64,000 bases of DNA from an uncultured Saprospiraceae bacterium (GCA_937959115.1 CALGAW010000005.1:1-64000), one strand, 5' to 3'. Shown: positions 34,030 to 43,169, numbered from the stretch's first letter. The notes: generated by a model from the letters alone, not told the origin. Program-made: numbers and translations.

Positions 34030-35475
34030 ATGATAAGACAAATCGCATTATTACTCTTGCTATTATTGAATACTGCCTTGTTTGCTCAACAAGTTAACGT
34101 TTCTAAACGTGTTTCACTTAATGATAAATCCATCATCAAGCTGATTGGAAAAGTTGGGGATAATCTCCTTGTGCTCAAGAAGAATAATGATTCTCAAGAC
34201 ATTCTAATTTATACTAACGAAGTCAAGGAAAAAGTAAAGAAAGAAATTAAGTTAGCAAGCAAGAGAGCCAGAATCCAAAGAATCGTTGCTGATAAAGACC
34301 GTTTCACAATCATTTACAAGTATTTCAAACGAAACAAAATCCACATCGTCGCAGAGCAATACGATGAAACAGCTACGCTTCTGGACAGTACCTACCTTAA
34401 GGTAATTGAGCTAAAGGGAACCACGAATTTTTCTAGAAAAATAGAACTTTCCCAAAATAAAAGATATGCATTAATCCATGATACAGACATGGATTCTAGA
34501 CTATTTACAATGGCATTTGACCTAGAGACCATGGAAGTCTTGTGGGAAAAATCATTTCGTCCCAAAGAAGTAGATTACGAAAAGGAATTTCATCAGGTAC
34601 TAATAGACAATGAAGGGAATGCCTATTTTTTGTTTGAAAAAGATAACAAACGATCTAAAAAAAATAAAGCAAGATTTTCTATTTTCCAATATCAATTTGC
34701 AGAGAACAAGGCAAAACAATACGATATAGGCACGGAAGGGTATTCTTGGTTCGATCTTCTCTTTTCTTATGATAACCTCAATAAAAAACTGGTTGCAGCA
34801 GGAATGTATACTGAGAATCGATATGGGGAAGCCAGTGGGATTTACTTTCTAAAAATAAACCCAAAGAATAAAGAAGATGTCATTCGTGGCACGACTCCAT
34901 TTGATGCCAAACATTTAGTTAATGTTCTTGGCAAGAAAAGTAGAAAAGGGATAACAGGCTTTGGGGATGTGGATATTCGGGAAGTCATTCTTAGAAGTGA
35001 CGGAGGTGTATTGTTGGTCGCTGAGCGAAACTACATTTATACTCGAAGGTCTTATGGCATGAGCGCGGACTACGACCCTGTCAACCGAAGAGGCGATGTG
35101 ACCAATAATATAATTGATTATTATTTTAATGACATTCTCTTGTATTCTATTAACGCTGAAGGAGCATTGGAATGGAAAGACTTGCTGCGCAAACGGCAAA
35201 CTTCTCAGGATGATGCGGGGCGCTATTCGTCCTTCTTTCTACTAAAAACGAAAAAGAACCTTCGATTTCTATACAATGACGAAATTCAGTTTAGCACAAA
35301 CGTATTTGAATATGTGGTAGCAGACAGAGGACCTTTTAATAGAAGTAATGTCCTAAGTACTGAACAAGACAAACTGTTTATCAGAATGAAGGAAGCCGTT
35401 CAGGTATCCGCCAATTCAGCAATATTTCCTAGTATTAGGAGAAATGATTTCAAGTTGGTCAAAATCTCGTTTTGA
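34030..35475 (+). CDS. hypothetical secreted protein
   Basis: A 481-residue exported protein. The signal peptide (MIRQIALLLLLLLNTALFAQQ, cleavage after FAQ or so) is followed by a long, charged, beta-rich body with repeats of alternating strands: DNLLVLKKNN, DRFTIIYKYFK, KRYALIHDTDMDSRLFTMAF, NAYFLFEKDNK. The regular spacing suggests a beta-propeller-type fold, but no repeat consensus is clear. No lipobox and no T9SS tail were found. It stands alone, downstream of the VOC gene by 54 nt, and may be co-transcribed with it. Function unknown. Confidence 0.68.
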   Translation: MIRQIALLLLLLLNTALFAQQVNVSKRVSLNDKSIIKLIGKVGDNLLVLKKNNDSQDILIYTNEVKEKVKKEIKLASKRARIQRIVADKDRFTIIYKYFKRNKIHIVAEQYDETATLLDSTYLKVIELKGTTNFSRKIELSQNKRYALIHDTDMDSRLFTMAFDLETMEVLWEKSFRPKEVDYEKEFHQVLIDNEGNAYFLFEKDNKRSKKNKARFSIFQYQFAENKAKQYDIGTEGYSWFDLLFSYDNLNKKLVAAGMYTENRYGEASGIYFLKINPKNKEDVIRGTTPFDAKHLVNVLGKKSRKGITGFGDVDIREVILRSDGGVLLVAERNYIYTRRSYGMSADYDPVNRRGDVTNNIIDYYFNDILLYSINAEGALEWKDLLRKRQTSQDDAGRYSSFFLLKTKKNLRFLYNDEIQFSTNVFEYVVADRGPFNRSNVLSTEQDKLFIRMKEAVQVSANSAIFPSIRRNDFKLVKISF

Positions 35476-35517
35476 CAACCTAAGGTTATTGAATTCGGTT
35501 TTAATGGTAGTTAAGTC

Positions 35518-35754
35518 CTAGCCGTTTTCTGGCTTATGCTCTTCGATTGGGCCATTCCCCATGGTAGACATATCTTCCATTTCTTCCTCGAGTTGTCTTT
35601 CGTCAACACCTTTTTCGGTTTCAATTTCTGATTCTTCGCTAGCCTTGATTTCTAGTTCTGGTGGCATAGCTGCTTTTGATTTATCCTTAGTCTCTTCAGT
35701 TAAGATTTTATTTGAATCTGAGTTCGTATCTTTTGATTTTTTCCTTACGCGCAT
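35518..35754 (-). CDS. small acidic hypothetical protein
   Basis: A 78-residue, strongly acidic, probably disordered protein with a basic N-terminus (MRVRKKSKDT) and a Glu-rich body (ASEESEIETEKGVDERQLEEEMEDM, broken here across about 35-60). The frame opens at 35853, but the ATG at 35754 gives the only credible start; the extension would be hydrophobic and unlike the rest. There is no recognised domain. It is convergent with the secreted protein gene. A role as a small charged binding partner is possible but unsupported. Confidence 0.5.
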   Translation of the reverse strand: MRVRKKSKDTNSDSNKILTEETKDKSKAAMPPELEIKASEESEIETEKGVDERQLEEEMEDMSTMGNGPIEEHKPENG

Positions 35755-35882
35755 GATTATTCTATTAATTTTACTTATAAGATAGTAATTAAAATCGGAA
35801 TTGTAAAGCTTTTGACAAGACATTACTATCTTATAAATTCCTTGACGAAGCATTGAACGTTTTGAAATGGATCAATACTCAG

Positions 35883-36545
35883 CTACTTAGTTTTTGCTTT
35901 AGATTTGATTCTTTTGATTTGAATAAAAGCAATGGCATGGTGCAAGATGATGCCAAAAAGTAGAGCGCTAATACCAGCAATAAAAATTCCTTTTCTCAGA
36001 AACTCCATTGGTTGTACACTTACTTCAGAAATTGGCTTTACTAAGAGAATATTAACGACGACTAATACGACAGATATCAAGTAAAGTAACACTCCAGCTG
36101 CCAGTATACGCTTAACCACCTTGGGCCGCTGTCTGATTAAACACTTGTTTAGCAATTGAGTGTATGGCTTATGGCCAGGCATGATTTTTACTAATTCTTG
36201 TGCAATATGTTGAGCTGAATCATATTCATGTAAATGGAAATAGGACTTCGCTTTTTGGTGAAGCGTTTTAAGATAAATATCCTCCCCATTAAAAAATTGA
36301 ATATTATGATAAATAGAGCGCTCAATGATCTCATCAGATACTTGAAGATGCTTTTTATAAGCATTGATTTCATACAAAGAATTACTGTACGCAAGAAGAA
36401 TGATAAACCTTTCGTCGAAGTTTAAGGTTATCATATCCTGCTTGTGCTGTTCATAAAAATGAACAACAGACTGGAAATTATCTTCATCTAATCTGTTAAA
36501 TTCTTTGAAGACTTCCGAATCATATGTAGTCGGTCTTTTGAGCAT
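35883..36545 (-). CDS. hypothetical membrane protein with TPR-like N-terminus
   Basis: A 220-residue protein. The first two thirds are helical and TPR-like (DNFQSVVHFYEQHKQDM, KAKSYFHLHEYDSAQHIAQELV), and the last third has two membrane helices (about 145-168, GVLLYLISVVLVVVNILLV, and about 185-207, GIFIAGISALLFGIILHHA). A basic C-terminal tail (KRIKSKAKTK) would lie inside the cell. The N-terminal part is presumably cytosolic. No family was recognised. It has its own intergenic spaces on both sides. Confidence 0.62.
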   Translation of the reverse strand: MLKRPTTYDSEVFKEFNRLDEDNFQSVVHFYEQHKQDMITLNFDERFIILLAYSNSLYEINAYKKHLQVSDEIIERSIYHNIQFFNGEDIYLKTLHQKAKSYFHLHEYDSAQHIAQELVKIMPGHKPYTQLLNKCLIRQRPKVVKRILAAGVLLYLISVVLVVVNILLVKPISEVSVQPMEFLRKGIFIAGISALLFGIILHHAIAFIQIKRIKSKAKTK

Positions 36546-36750
36546 TTACTTTAATAACGTGGCAATGTATAAGATGGTTGGGTATTCCCTTGATTTTTCT
36601 ATACTAAATATAAGAAATTGAGCATAAAGTTTCAGCTATTTCACCATATTTTTATTTCACAAATAATTACTTTCTTTTAGACTCCTGTATTAATTCGCAT
36701 TATGCATTAAAAATTTCTACATAAGCAAAAGTCAAGGAAACGCTGCTAAA

Positions 36751-37275
36751 TCAACGTTCACTTGGAGAAGATCGTTTCATAAATCGATCAAGTCCAAATT
36801 TCATCATTAAGAATAAAATGGCAACTACGCCAACTAAATGCCAAACACTTCCTACGACAACAATCCAAATTCTAGTTTTTTGTAAGAGAAGCACAAGCAC
36901 AAATGTTGCCGCCAACACCATGATCAAACCGCTTATTCTTCCAAATCCAGGCACGTCTACTAAATCCAATTTTTGTTTGACAATGGCCAAGGTGCCCATC
37001 ATAGAAGCGATGGGGAGGAAATAAACCAAGACATTAACTTCGAGTAAATTTTGCTGCTCAAACCCTACAGAATATCCACACAATACAATAGAAAATATAC
37101 CTGGCACACAGACCAAATAAACGACTACTGAAAACAGGTACCGCCAAGGGTTTTCCTTAGCATCTTTTCCACTGATTAAACCGATCACTAATGCTAGTAT
37201 AGGGATAATTAGAAAATAATAAATCAATAAAAAATTGTTGGTCGCAACCGATTCAAAAATATTCTGCAGTGTCAT
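36751..37275 (-). CDS. hypothetical integral membrane protein
   Basis: A 174-residue protein with about five membrane helices: residues 15-36 (FLLIYYFLIIPILALVIGLI), 48-66, 78-96, 110-130 and 135-160. There is no catalytic or binding motif beyond loop residues such as GKDAKENPWRY. Function unknown. The ATG at 37275 has a good -7 element (TACATTTG, 37300-37307) about 25 nt upstream, which supports it as a real gene. It is divergent from htrA. Confidence 0.65.
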   Translation of the reverse strand: MTLQNIFESVATNNFLLIYYFLIIPILALVIGLISGKDAKENPWRYLFSVVVYLVCVPGIFSIVLCGYSVGFEQQNLLEVNVLVYFLPIASMMGTLAIVKQKLDLVDVPGFGRISGLIMVLAATFVLVLLLQKTRIWIVVVGSVWHLVGVVAILFLMMKFGLDRFMKRSSPSER

Positions 37276-37299
37276 CTAAGATCTATAATTTGTTAACAG

Positions 37300-37307
37300 C
37301 AAATGTA
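37300..37307 (-). promoter_or_regulatory. -7 element of the 36751-37275 membrane protein
   Basis: The complement reads TACATTTG, matching TAnnTTTG, 25 nt upstream of the ATG. A clear -33 is lacking. Confidence 0.5.
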
Positions 37308-37407
37308 ACAAACAATATTGAATAAACATTCCGTTAAAATATTCATAATTCGGTTAATCTTCTGTTAAATTGGATATGTCGAATAACACAGGCATCTTAA
37401 TTGCGTT

Positions 37408-37415
37408 TATCTTTG
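37408..37415 (+). promoter_or_regulatory. -7 element of htrA
   Basis: TATCTTTG, the same sequence as the rplY -7, lies 41 nt before the ATG at 37456. No TTTG was found at the usual -33 distance. Confidence 0.5.
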
Positions 37416-37455
37416 CAAACGAAGAGTAAACTTTTATTCAATTAAACTATTGGAA

Positions 37456-38607
37456 ATGAAACAACTTACCACCTTAATTATTGCAGCACTGCTTGGAGGC
37501 ATGATCGCCTTAGGAGGAAGTTTATTATTAACACCTCAATCTTCAAAAGCAGAAACTGCAGATCAAGAACAATTTGGAAAACTAACTAATTTAAATATTG
37601 GTAAAATTCAAAACACGCCGGTTAATTTTGTCAAGGCAGCAGAAATAAGCATGCCAGCAGTTGTGCACATCGCAGCTAAACAAACACAAGCAAGAAATAA
37701 CCCGTCAGGATACGACAAAAACCTCGATGACTTATTTAGAGATTTTATGAACCCGCTAGGCGGTGGACAAGCCCCTAGGCAAGGAACAGGATCAGGGGTT
37801 ATCGTTGACCAATATGGGTACATCGTTACGAATAATCACGTAGTAGAATATGCGGATGACTTCGAAGTAACACTCTATGACAAAAGAAAATTTAACGCGA
37901 AACTAATCGGAACAGACCCGACAACAGACCTCGCCGTTCTTAAAATAGAAGGCAACATGCTTCCAACTCTTGACTACGGAAACTCTGACAAAGCAAAGGT
38001 GGGCGAATGGGTTCTAGCAGTAGGAAATCCATTTGATTTAACTTCTACAGTTACAGCTGGAATCATAAGCGCTAAAGGAAGAAACATCGATATTTTAGGT
38101 GGCGGCTCAGCAATCGAGTCATTCATCCAAACAGATGCTGTTGTGAACCCAGGAAACAGTGGTGGAGCATTAGTAGATACAGAAGGAAGATTGATCGGTA
38201 TCAATACAGCCATCAAAACAAGAACTGGTTCCTACGCTGGCTACTCGTTTGCAGTACCAACATCAATCGTCAGAAAAGTAGTTGAAGACTTAATTACCTA
38301 CGGTTCTGCTCAACGTGGATTCCTAGGAATTAATATAGATGATCTCGATGATGAAACAGCAAAAGAACTCGGATTGAACTTTTCAGAAGGTGTATATGTT
38401 GTAAGTCTAGTAGATAGCGGTTCTGCAATAAAAGCAGGCTTGCTTCCAGGTGATGTGATCACAGGAGTAAACAGTGTAAAAGTGAACTCTGCACCTGAAT
38501 TACAAGAGCAAGTAGGAACTAAACGACCAGGAGACATTGTAATTTTGAATGTCAATCGTCGTGGAAAAGAAAAAGAAATCAAGGTCTTACTTAAGGCCAT
38601 GGATTAA
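37456..38607 (+). CDS. htrA: HtrA/Deg-family serine protease with one PDZ domain
   Basis: A 383-residue envelope protease that handles misfolded exported proteins. An N-terminal hydrophobic segment (about 4-25) is a signal peptide or anchor. The trypsin-like domain (about 55-280) has His128 in VTNNHVV, Asp158 in TDLAVLKI and Ser235 in NPGNSGGALV. A single PDZ domain (about 290-380, RGFLGINIDDL to VILNVNRRGKEKE) follows, so it is DegS-like in layout rather than two-PDZ DegP-like. A TTG at 37450 is in frame, but the ATG at 37456 is the natural start. It is flanked by a -7 element and a strong terminator, so it is probably a single gene. Confidence 0.93.
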   Translation: MKQLTTLIIAALLGGMIALGGSLLLTPQSSKAETADQEQFGKLTNLNIGKIQNTPVNFVKAAEISMPAVVHIAAKQTQARNNPSGYDKNLDDLFRDFMNPLGGGQAPRQGTGSGVIVDQYGYIVTNNHVVEYADDFEVTLYDKRKFNAKLIGTDPTTDLAVLKIEGNMLPTLDYGNSDKAKVGEWVLAVGNPFDLTSTVTAGIISAKGRNIDILGGGSAIESFIQTDAVVNPGNSGGALVDTEGRLIGINTAIKTRTGSYAGYSFAVPTSIVRKVVEDLITYGSAQRGFLGINIDDLDDETAKELGLNFSEGVYVVSLVDSGSAIKAGLLPGDVITGVNSVKVNSAPELQEQVGTKRPGDIVILNVNRRGKEKEIKVLLKAMD

Positions 38608-38647
38608 GATATATAAAAGTGTTTTTGGGTTTCATTTGGTTTTAGAT

Positions 38648-38680
38648 CGCCTGTCCATCCTTTGGGCAGGCGTCTTTTTT
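38648..38680 (+). terminator. Rho-independent terminator after htrA
   Basis: CGCCTGTCC (38648-38656) pairs with GGGCAGGCG (38664-38672) with one G-U pair, a 7-nt loop and then a run of T. It is GC-rich and strong. Confidence 0.85.
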
Positions 38681-38720
38681 ATTTACAACCACACATTCCA
38701 TTGTTAGGCTGTCCGATAAT

Positions 38721-38734
38721 AATAATCAATTATC
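38721..38734. repeat. dispersed intergenic AT-rich 14-mer, copy 2
   Basis: AATAATCAATTATC, also found at 18987-19000. Further ATTATC/AATTACGAATT units follow up to the GH3-like promoter. It could be chance. Confidence 0.3.
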
Positions 38735-38760
38735 CATTATCAACTCTCAATTACGAATTG

Positions 38761-38768
38761 TATTTTTG
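38761..38768 (+). promoter_or_regulatory. -7 element of the GH3-like gene
   Basis: TATTTTTG matches TAnnTTTG and lies 34 nt before the ATG at 38802. The in-frame ATG at 38766 overlaps the element itself, which argues against it as start. Confidence 0.5.
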
Positions 38769-38801
38769 TGCGAATATAATTCCATACACGAACACCAATC
38801 C

Positions 38802-40319
38802 ATGAAACTGGTCAATTCAGTCTTTAGCTGGTACATCAAACAACATTGTTCTAAAGTAGACCGCTACCAGGAGTATCCAATAGAAGTACAGAATATTTGG
38901 TTAAAAAAACTAATCAAAGAGGCTAGTGATACAGAATGGGGCAAAAAATACCAGTATAATAAAATTAAATCCCTTCAGGATTTTAAAAAACAAGTACCAC
39001 TTTCTACCTATGAAGAACTAAAGCCATACATCCACAAAACAATGATGGGCACGCCTAATGTGCTTTGGCCAGGCAAAGTAAAATGGTTTTCAAAGTCGTC
39101 GGGCACCACCAATGACAAGAGCAAATACATTCCAGTAACAGACGACAACCTTAAGGATTGCCACTTGAGAGGTGCACACGATGTCATGTCGAAATGGTAT
39201 GAAACTCAGGACTCTAAGATATTTGAAGGAAAAAACCTTGTCATGGGCGGAAGCCACCATCCGTTTAATCAGAATCCAAATGTCTTGATTGGCGATGTCT
39301 CTGCGATCATGGTAGAACATATGCCAATGTTCGCCCGCTTCTTTCACACACCTGACATAGAAACTACGTTATTACCCAACTATGAGGAAAAGCTTGACAA
39401 GATGACCCTCATTGCTTCTAAAGAGGATGTAACCACTACGATTGGCGTGCCGACCTGGACGCTCGTCCTATTTCAGAAAATACTAGATTACACAGGCAAG
39501 TCAAACATGCTGGAAGTTTGGCCTAACTTCGAAGTATATATGCACGGAGGCGTCAATTTTGAGCCTTATCGAGAACAATTTAAAGCATTGTTTCCTTCGG
39601 ACAAGGTTGGTTATCTCAATGTATACAATGCATCTGAAGGCTTTTTTGCAGCACAGCTCGAAAAAGATGCACCGCAAAACGAAATGTCCTTATTGCTTGA
39701 CAATGGTGTTTTCTATGAGTTTTTACCTTTCGAGGACCTAGGAAAAGAACACCCAGATACATGCGCATTAGAAGAGGTGGAAATCGGCAAACAGTATGCC
39801 TTGGTGGTGTCTACAAGTGCTGGCTTATGGCGTTACTTGCCAGGCGATACGGTTACCTTTACTTCTGTTTTCCCGTTTAAGATTCAAGTTACTGGCCGCA
39901 CTCAGCAGTATATTAACGTATTTGGAGAGGAGGTCACCGTTGCGAATACGGACAAGGCGATCACGATGGTTTGTAAGCAGCACAACTGCGCTGTAAAGGA
40001 CTACACGGTAGCACCCATTCACCTAACAAAAGACTCAAAGGGTGGGCATGAATGGCTTATTGAGTTTTCTCGGCCTCCTGTAGACCATCAAGGGTTTGCC
40101 GCATCGCTTGACCAACAGCTCCAAACGCTAAATTCTGATTACGAAGCGAAGCGGTTTAATGATATTGCTTTACAACCCTTGGTTCTTAAAGTGTTACCTG
40201 AAAATACTTTTTATAATTGGTTGAAATTCAAAGGGAAACTTGGCGGACAGAACAAGGTGCCCAGACTGGCGAATAATCGAAAACATATAGAAGAGATCAT
40301 CGAAACGCTTACTAACTAA
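38802..40319 (+). CDS. GH3 auxin-responsive-promoter-like adenylating enzyme
   Basis: A 505-residue protein of the GH3 family, acyl-adenylate-forming enzymes named after plant auxin-amido synthetases. The ATP-binding loop is FSKSSGTTNDKSKYIPVT. Other landmarks are the family opening VSTYEEL-like PLSTYEELKPYI, a central MHGGVNFEPY, NVYNASEGFFAAQ, then SAGLWRYLPGDTV and FKIQVTGRTQQYINVFGEEV, which closes the AMP site. Plant members join acyl acids to amino acids; bacterial members have no firm role, and the acyl acid here is unknown. The end has NWLKFKGKLGGQNKVPRL. The ATG at 38802 follows the -7 element. Confidence 0.88.
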   Translation: MKLVNSVFSWYIKQHCSKVDRYQEYPIEVQNIWLKKLIKEASDTEWGKKYQYNKIKSLQDFKKQVPLSTYEELKPYIHKTMMGTPNVLWPGKVKWFSKSSGTTNDKSKYIPVTDDNLKDCHLRGAHDVMSKWYETQDSKIFEGKNLVMGGSHHPFNQNPNVLIGDVSAIMVEHMPMFARFFHTPDIETTLLPNYEEKLDKMTLIASKEDVTTTIGVPTWTLVLFQKILDYTGKSNMLEVWPNFEVYMHGGVNFEPYREQFKALFPSDKVGYLNVYNASEGFFAAQLEKDAPQNEMSLLLDNGVFYEFLPFEDLGKEHPDTCALEEVEIGKQYALVVSTSAGLWRYLPGDTVTFTSVFPFKIQVTGRTQQYINVFGEEVTVANTDKAITMVCKQHNCAVKDYTVAPIHLTKDSKGGHEWLIEFSRPPVDHQGFAASLDQQLQTLNSDYEAKRFNDIALQPLVLKVLPENTFYNWLKFKGKLGGQNKVPRLANNRKHIEEIIETLTN

Positions 40320-40498
40320 GGAGTTAAGGGAATCAGCCTTTTTTTTGAACCATTTAGTTTGTTTCTGTGCGTCTTAAAAAAGAAATTAAGAGTGAAAACT
40401 TTATTAAGGGAGTACACAATTAATCATTTGGTGTGAAATTCTTTTGTATTTCTTGAATTGAATCTTCTATTCACATTATAATCAATCGTTTAAATCAA

Positions 40499-41572
40499 TC
40501 ACTTAATCGTCCGCATGACTAATTCCACTTGTCGAATAAGTGGGCGTTTCATTTTTTCGGGTGCGTGTACAAACCCGTCAACCATTACAATTTTCCCTTT
40601 CTCGGGTAATACGATCATGTAACTTACAAACGGACCGCCCATAAAGTCATTGTGCATTTTCCAAATTCCTTTAGCCTTTAGGGTGTAATTGCCGTTTAGT
40701 TGTTCCTTGTCGTACTCAATGGTCAGGTTTACCTTGTCGGTCATCATATAGGCTTCTTCCGAGGCGGAAGTGATGTAATATTTACCAAGTGTATCTCTTA
40801 AGTTAATTAGATTTTCTTTTGTTATTTGACTCTGATCCTTGTAGTTTAATGTTCTAATTAAGAGGTTATTACTAGTAGTTCCAGTTTCTTTTCTTATCCA
40901 GATGGTATTGTTTAAACTATCGTAAATAGCCTTTTCATATCTACGAGGAATATCCATTGAAATATTGAAATTTTCCGATAGTAGATCGCTTACTTTTTTA
41001 TTTTTCCCACCTTGAAAATTATTGGCATTCAGTTGTTTGTCATCTGACTCATTTATCTTTCGCATAATAGATTGTTGGCGTGCCTCGATGGCTTTTACCA
41101 GTTCTTCTTGTGTGTTGCCAAAGATGACGAAGATCTGCTGTCCTGCTGCCCATAAATCATCATGAACGATTGAGTTGAACCCATTTCCCTCTTGCGCTTT
41201 GCGGGCGCCTTCCTTCCCTAGCAACTTTAGAATTTCGTCTGTTGTTTTTGAACCATCCTTTAGCAAACCAAGATAAACGATGTTTCGCCATTCACGATGG
41301 AGTGCCTTCATGGTTTCCATATTCAACTGTTTTAAATCATACAGCGGTTCTGGCTGCGGTAAAACAGGGTAAGGCTGATCATAAATATTTATAAATGCCT
41401 TTCCTGGAACGCCTTCCCAGATAGCATTCTCCGCAATTACTAGTAAGGAACCAGCTTTTCCAATTGCTTTTGGTTTAGTCTCAAACCCCTTTCGTTGATC
41501 TTCATTACAAGAAGAAAAAAACAGTGTGAAGAGTAAAGCAGGCAATAGAAAATAGAACAGACGAATATTCAT
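40499..41572 (-). CDS. DUF4837 family lipoprotein
   Basis: A 357-residue lipoprotein: signal peptide with Cys in FFSSCNEDQ (about 22). The body matches the DUF4837 family of Bacteroidota, with GKAGSLLVIAENAIWEG near the start, PVLPQPEPLYDL, and a later half with FNISMDIPRRYEKA, IWIRKE and FMGGPFVSYMIVLPEKGKIVMVDGFVHAP (described as adjacent motifs FMGGPFVSY and VDGFVHAP). Function is unknown; a periplasmic lipid-anchored location is expected. A -7 element at 41589-41596 lies very close to the ATG. Confidence 0.88.
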   Translation of the reverse strand: MNIRLFYFLLPALLFTLFFSSCNEDQRKGFETKPKAIGKAGSLLVIAENAIWEGVPGKAFINIYDQPYPVLPQPEPLYDLKQLNMETMKALHREWRNIVYLGLLKDGSKTTDEILKLLGKEGARKAQEGNGFNSIVHDDLWAAGQQIFVIFGNTQEELVKAIEARQQSIMRKINESDDKQLNANNFQGGKNKKVSDLLSENFNISMDIPRRYEKAIYDSLNNTIWIRKETGTTSNNLLIRTLNYKDQSQITKENLINLRDTLGKYYITSASEEAYMMTDKVNLTIEYDKEQLNGNYTLKAKGIWKMHNDFMGGPFVSYMIVLPEKGKIVMVDGFVHAPEKMKRPLIRQVELVMRTIK

Positions 41573-41588
41573 ATAATATGATTTTGGA

Positions 41589-41596
41589 CAAAACTA
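41589..41596 (-). promoter_or_regulatory. -7 element of the DUF4837 gene
   Basis: The complement reads TAGTTTTG, matching TAnnTTTG, ending 17 nt before the ATG. The leader would be only about 10 nt. Confidence 0.5.
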
Positions 41597-41845
41597 ATAC
41601 TTTTCAACCGTAAATCATTGGTTGAATTCACTCCTAATTACTATTAAGATGCATAAAACAACGAATTTGACGTGTTTGTTCTTGGGATAAACCCCCTTGT
41701 TGATCTGAAAATGAACAATCCTGTGTTATGGCAGTCCTTTTTAGGTATATTTAAATCCGAACGAAGAAAAATCTTGAATAATTGTAACCTTTTTAAAACT
41801 CAAGTAGTCTTAGTTGAAATTAATTATCAATTAAAAAATTTAGTC

Positions 41846-42196
41846 ATGATAGAAATGTTAATTCCAATTGCCCTATTCACAATGATATTCGGTATAGTAT
41901 ACGTCTCTCGCACAGCCCAGAATCGAGAAATCCTTGCAGCTATAGATAAGGGAATGGATCCACAAAGCGTGAACTTGAACATGTTCAAAAAGAAAAATTC
42001 AACATTAAAAACGGGTGCATTACTCGTGGGAGTCGCTCTTGGTTTGCTTGCAGGCTATATGCTAATCAATGTAACAAGCATGGATCCACCGTTGGCCTAT
42101 ATGTCTATGTCTTTCTTACTAGGCGGTGTTGCATTGTTAATTGTTCATTACATTGAATCAAAAGGAGAACTTGAAAACCCCAGTCTCGAAATATAA
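41846..42196 (+). CDS. DUF6249-type membrane protein
   Basis: A 116-residue protein with three membrane helices: about 4-22 (MLIPIALFTMIFGIVYVS), 55-76 (GALLVGVALGLLAGYMLI) and 84-104 (YMSMSFLLGGVALLIVHY). The loop after the first helix is RTAQNREILAAIDKGMDP, typical of the DUF6249 family that often accompanies ECF sigma genes in Bacteroidota. The frame is open from 41672, but the ATG at 41846 starts the first helix and has an A-rich leader. It lies 19 nt upstream of the sigma gene, so an operon is likely. Confidence 0.75.
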   Translation: MIEMLIPIALFTMIFGIVYVSRTAQNREILAAIDKGMDPQSVNLNMFKKKNSTLKTGALLVGVALGLLAGYMLINVTSMDPPLAYMSMSFLLGGVALLIVHYIESKGELENPSLEI

Positions 42197-42215
42197 GGCG
42201 ATTCAAGCTTGCTAA

Positions 42216-42770
42216 ATGATAGATGAAAACAAATTAATAGAATTAGCTAAAGGTGGTGATCGAGCCGCCTTTGGCACGTTGGTAAAGCATCATAAAGATT
42301 TTACATTTTCTGTAATAATGAATATCGTGAAGAATAAACAAGATGCTGAAGACATCATGCAGAATGTATTTATTAAGGTATTCTATGAATTGAAAAGATT
42401 TGATAAACGGGCTAAATTCTCTTCTTGGATTTATCGTATAGCGACCAATGAAAGCCTGACGTTTAAACGATTATTCAAGCATAAGGTTGATACGGAGCAA
42501 GCACTTCGGAAGGTTGAAGTTAAGAGTGGTGTAGAAACAGATTTGGAGAGACAAGACCAACAAAAATATGTGCTAGAAGCAATGCAGCAATTGACAGATG
42601 CAGAAAAACTGGTCGTTTCCTTGTTTTATCTGAAGGAACACAAGATTAAAGAAATTGCAATCATCAGTAACAAAAAGGAAAGTTGGGTTAAAGTGGTATT
42701 GCATCGGGGCCGCGAGAAATTGAAGACTATTTTAGAATCAAAAAAATCCATAATCTATGACAGAGGATAA
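42216..42770 (+). CDS. ECF-type RNA polymerase sigma factor
   Basis: A 184-residue sigma factor. Region 2 (about 5-85) has DRAAFGTLVKHH, NKQDAEDIMQNVFIKVF and FSSWIYRIATNESL for core binding, -10 recognition and melting. Region 4 (about 130-180) is a helix-turn-helix with LTDAEKLVVSLFYLKEHKIKEIAIISN and VKVVLHRGREKL (shown as separate motifs). Regions 1 and 3 are absent, as in ECF sigmas. The stop overlaps the next gene by 14 nt. Its regulon is unknown; the membrane-protein neighbours suggest an envelope signal. Confidence 0.92.
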   Translation: MIDENKLIELAKGGDRAAFGTLVKHHKDFTFSVIMNIVKNKQDAEDIMQNVFIKVFYELKRFDKRAKFSSWIYRIATNESLTFKRLFKHKVDTEQALRKVEVKSGVETDLERQDQQKYVLEAMQQLTDAEKLVVSLFYLKEHKIKEIAIISNKKESWVKVVLHRGREKLKTILESKKSIIYDRG

Positions 42771-43122
42771 GGAAATAAAAGACCTAGTAAACAAGATGTT
42801 TATGGAAAAAGCACCGGAAAACTTTGAAGACGCCTTGCTCTCAAAGCTAGATGCGATCATTGAAAAACCATTGCCAGTTTATGAGTCAATCATTCCAAGA
42901 AAATTTTGGATTCTACTTTTTGGAGCCTTAGTGGCAGGTATATTGGCAATTCAATTCTTTACAACCCCAATAAATATCCAAGCAACCTATATTCAATCAT
43001 TCTTCAATGTCGTTAGATCCATTTCATTGACTTGGACCCTAGTTCCCTTAGTGCCATTGTTTCTTTATTTCGTTGATATTTATAGGGAGTATCGGTTTAA
43101 CTTAAAGTATCACTTGAACTAA
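42757..43122 (+). CDS. putative membrane partner (anti-sigma-like) of the ECF sigma
   Basis: A 121-residue protein whose start overlaps the sigma gene by 14 nt, the common arrangement for sigma and anti-sigma pairs. It has a charged N-terminal helix (MTEDKEIKDLVNKMF, then KAPENFEDALLSKLDAII), then two membrane helices: about 48-66 (FWILLFGALVAGILAIQFF) and about 92-110 (LTWTLVPLVPLFLYFVDIY). No zinc-binding anti-sigma motif is visible, so the anti-sigma role is inferred only from position and topology. A short cytosolic N-terminal segment could bind the sigma factor. Confidence 0.6.
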   Translation: MTEDKEIKDLVNKMFMEKAPENFEDALLSKLDAIIEKPLPVYESIIPRKFWILLFGALVAGILAIQFFTTPINIQATYIQSFFNVVRSISLTWTLVPLVPLFLYFVDIYREYRFNLKYHLN

Positions 43123-43169
43123 TTAGGTGATGTGTTTATAGCGTTACTTTTGTAGTAAAAAACAAAGAA

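Noticed and set aside
37450-37455. TTG start of htrA
   Set aside because: The ATG at 37456 is two codons later and gives the normal signal peptide.
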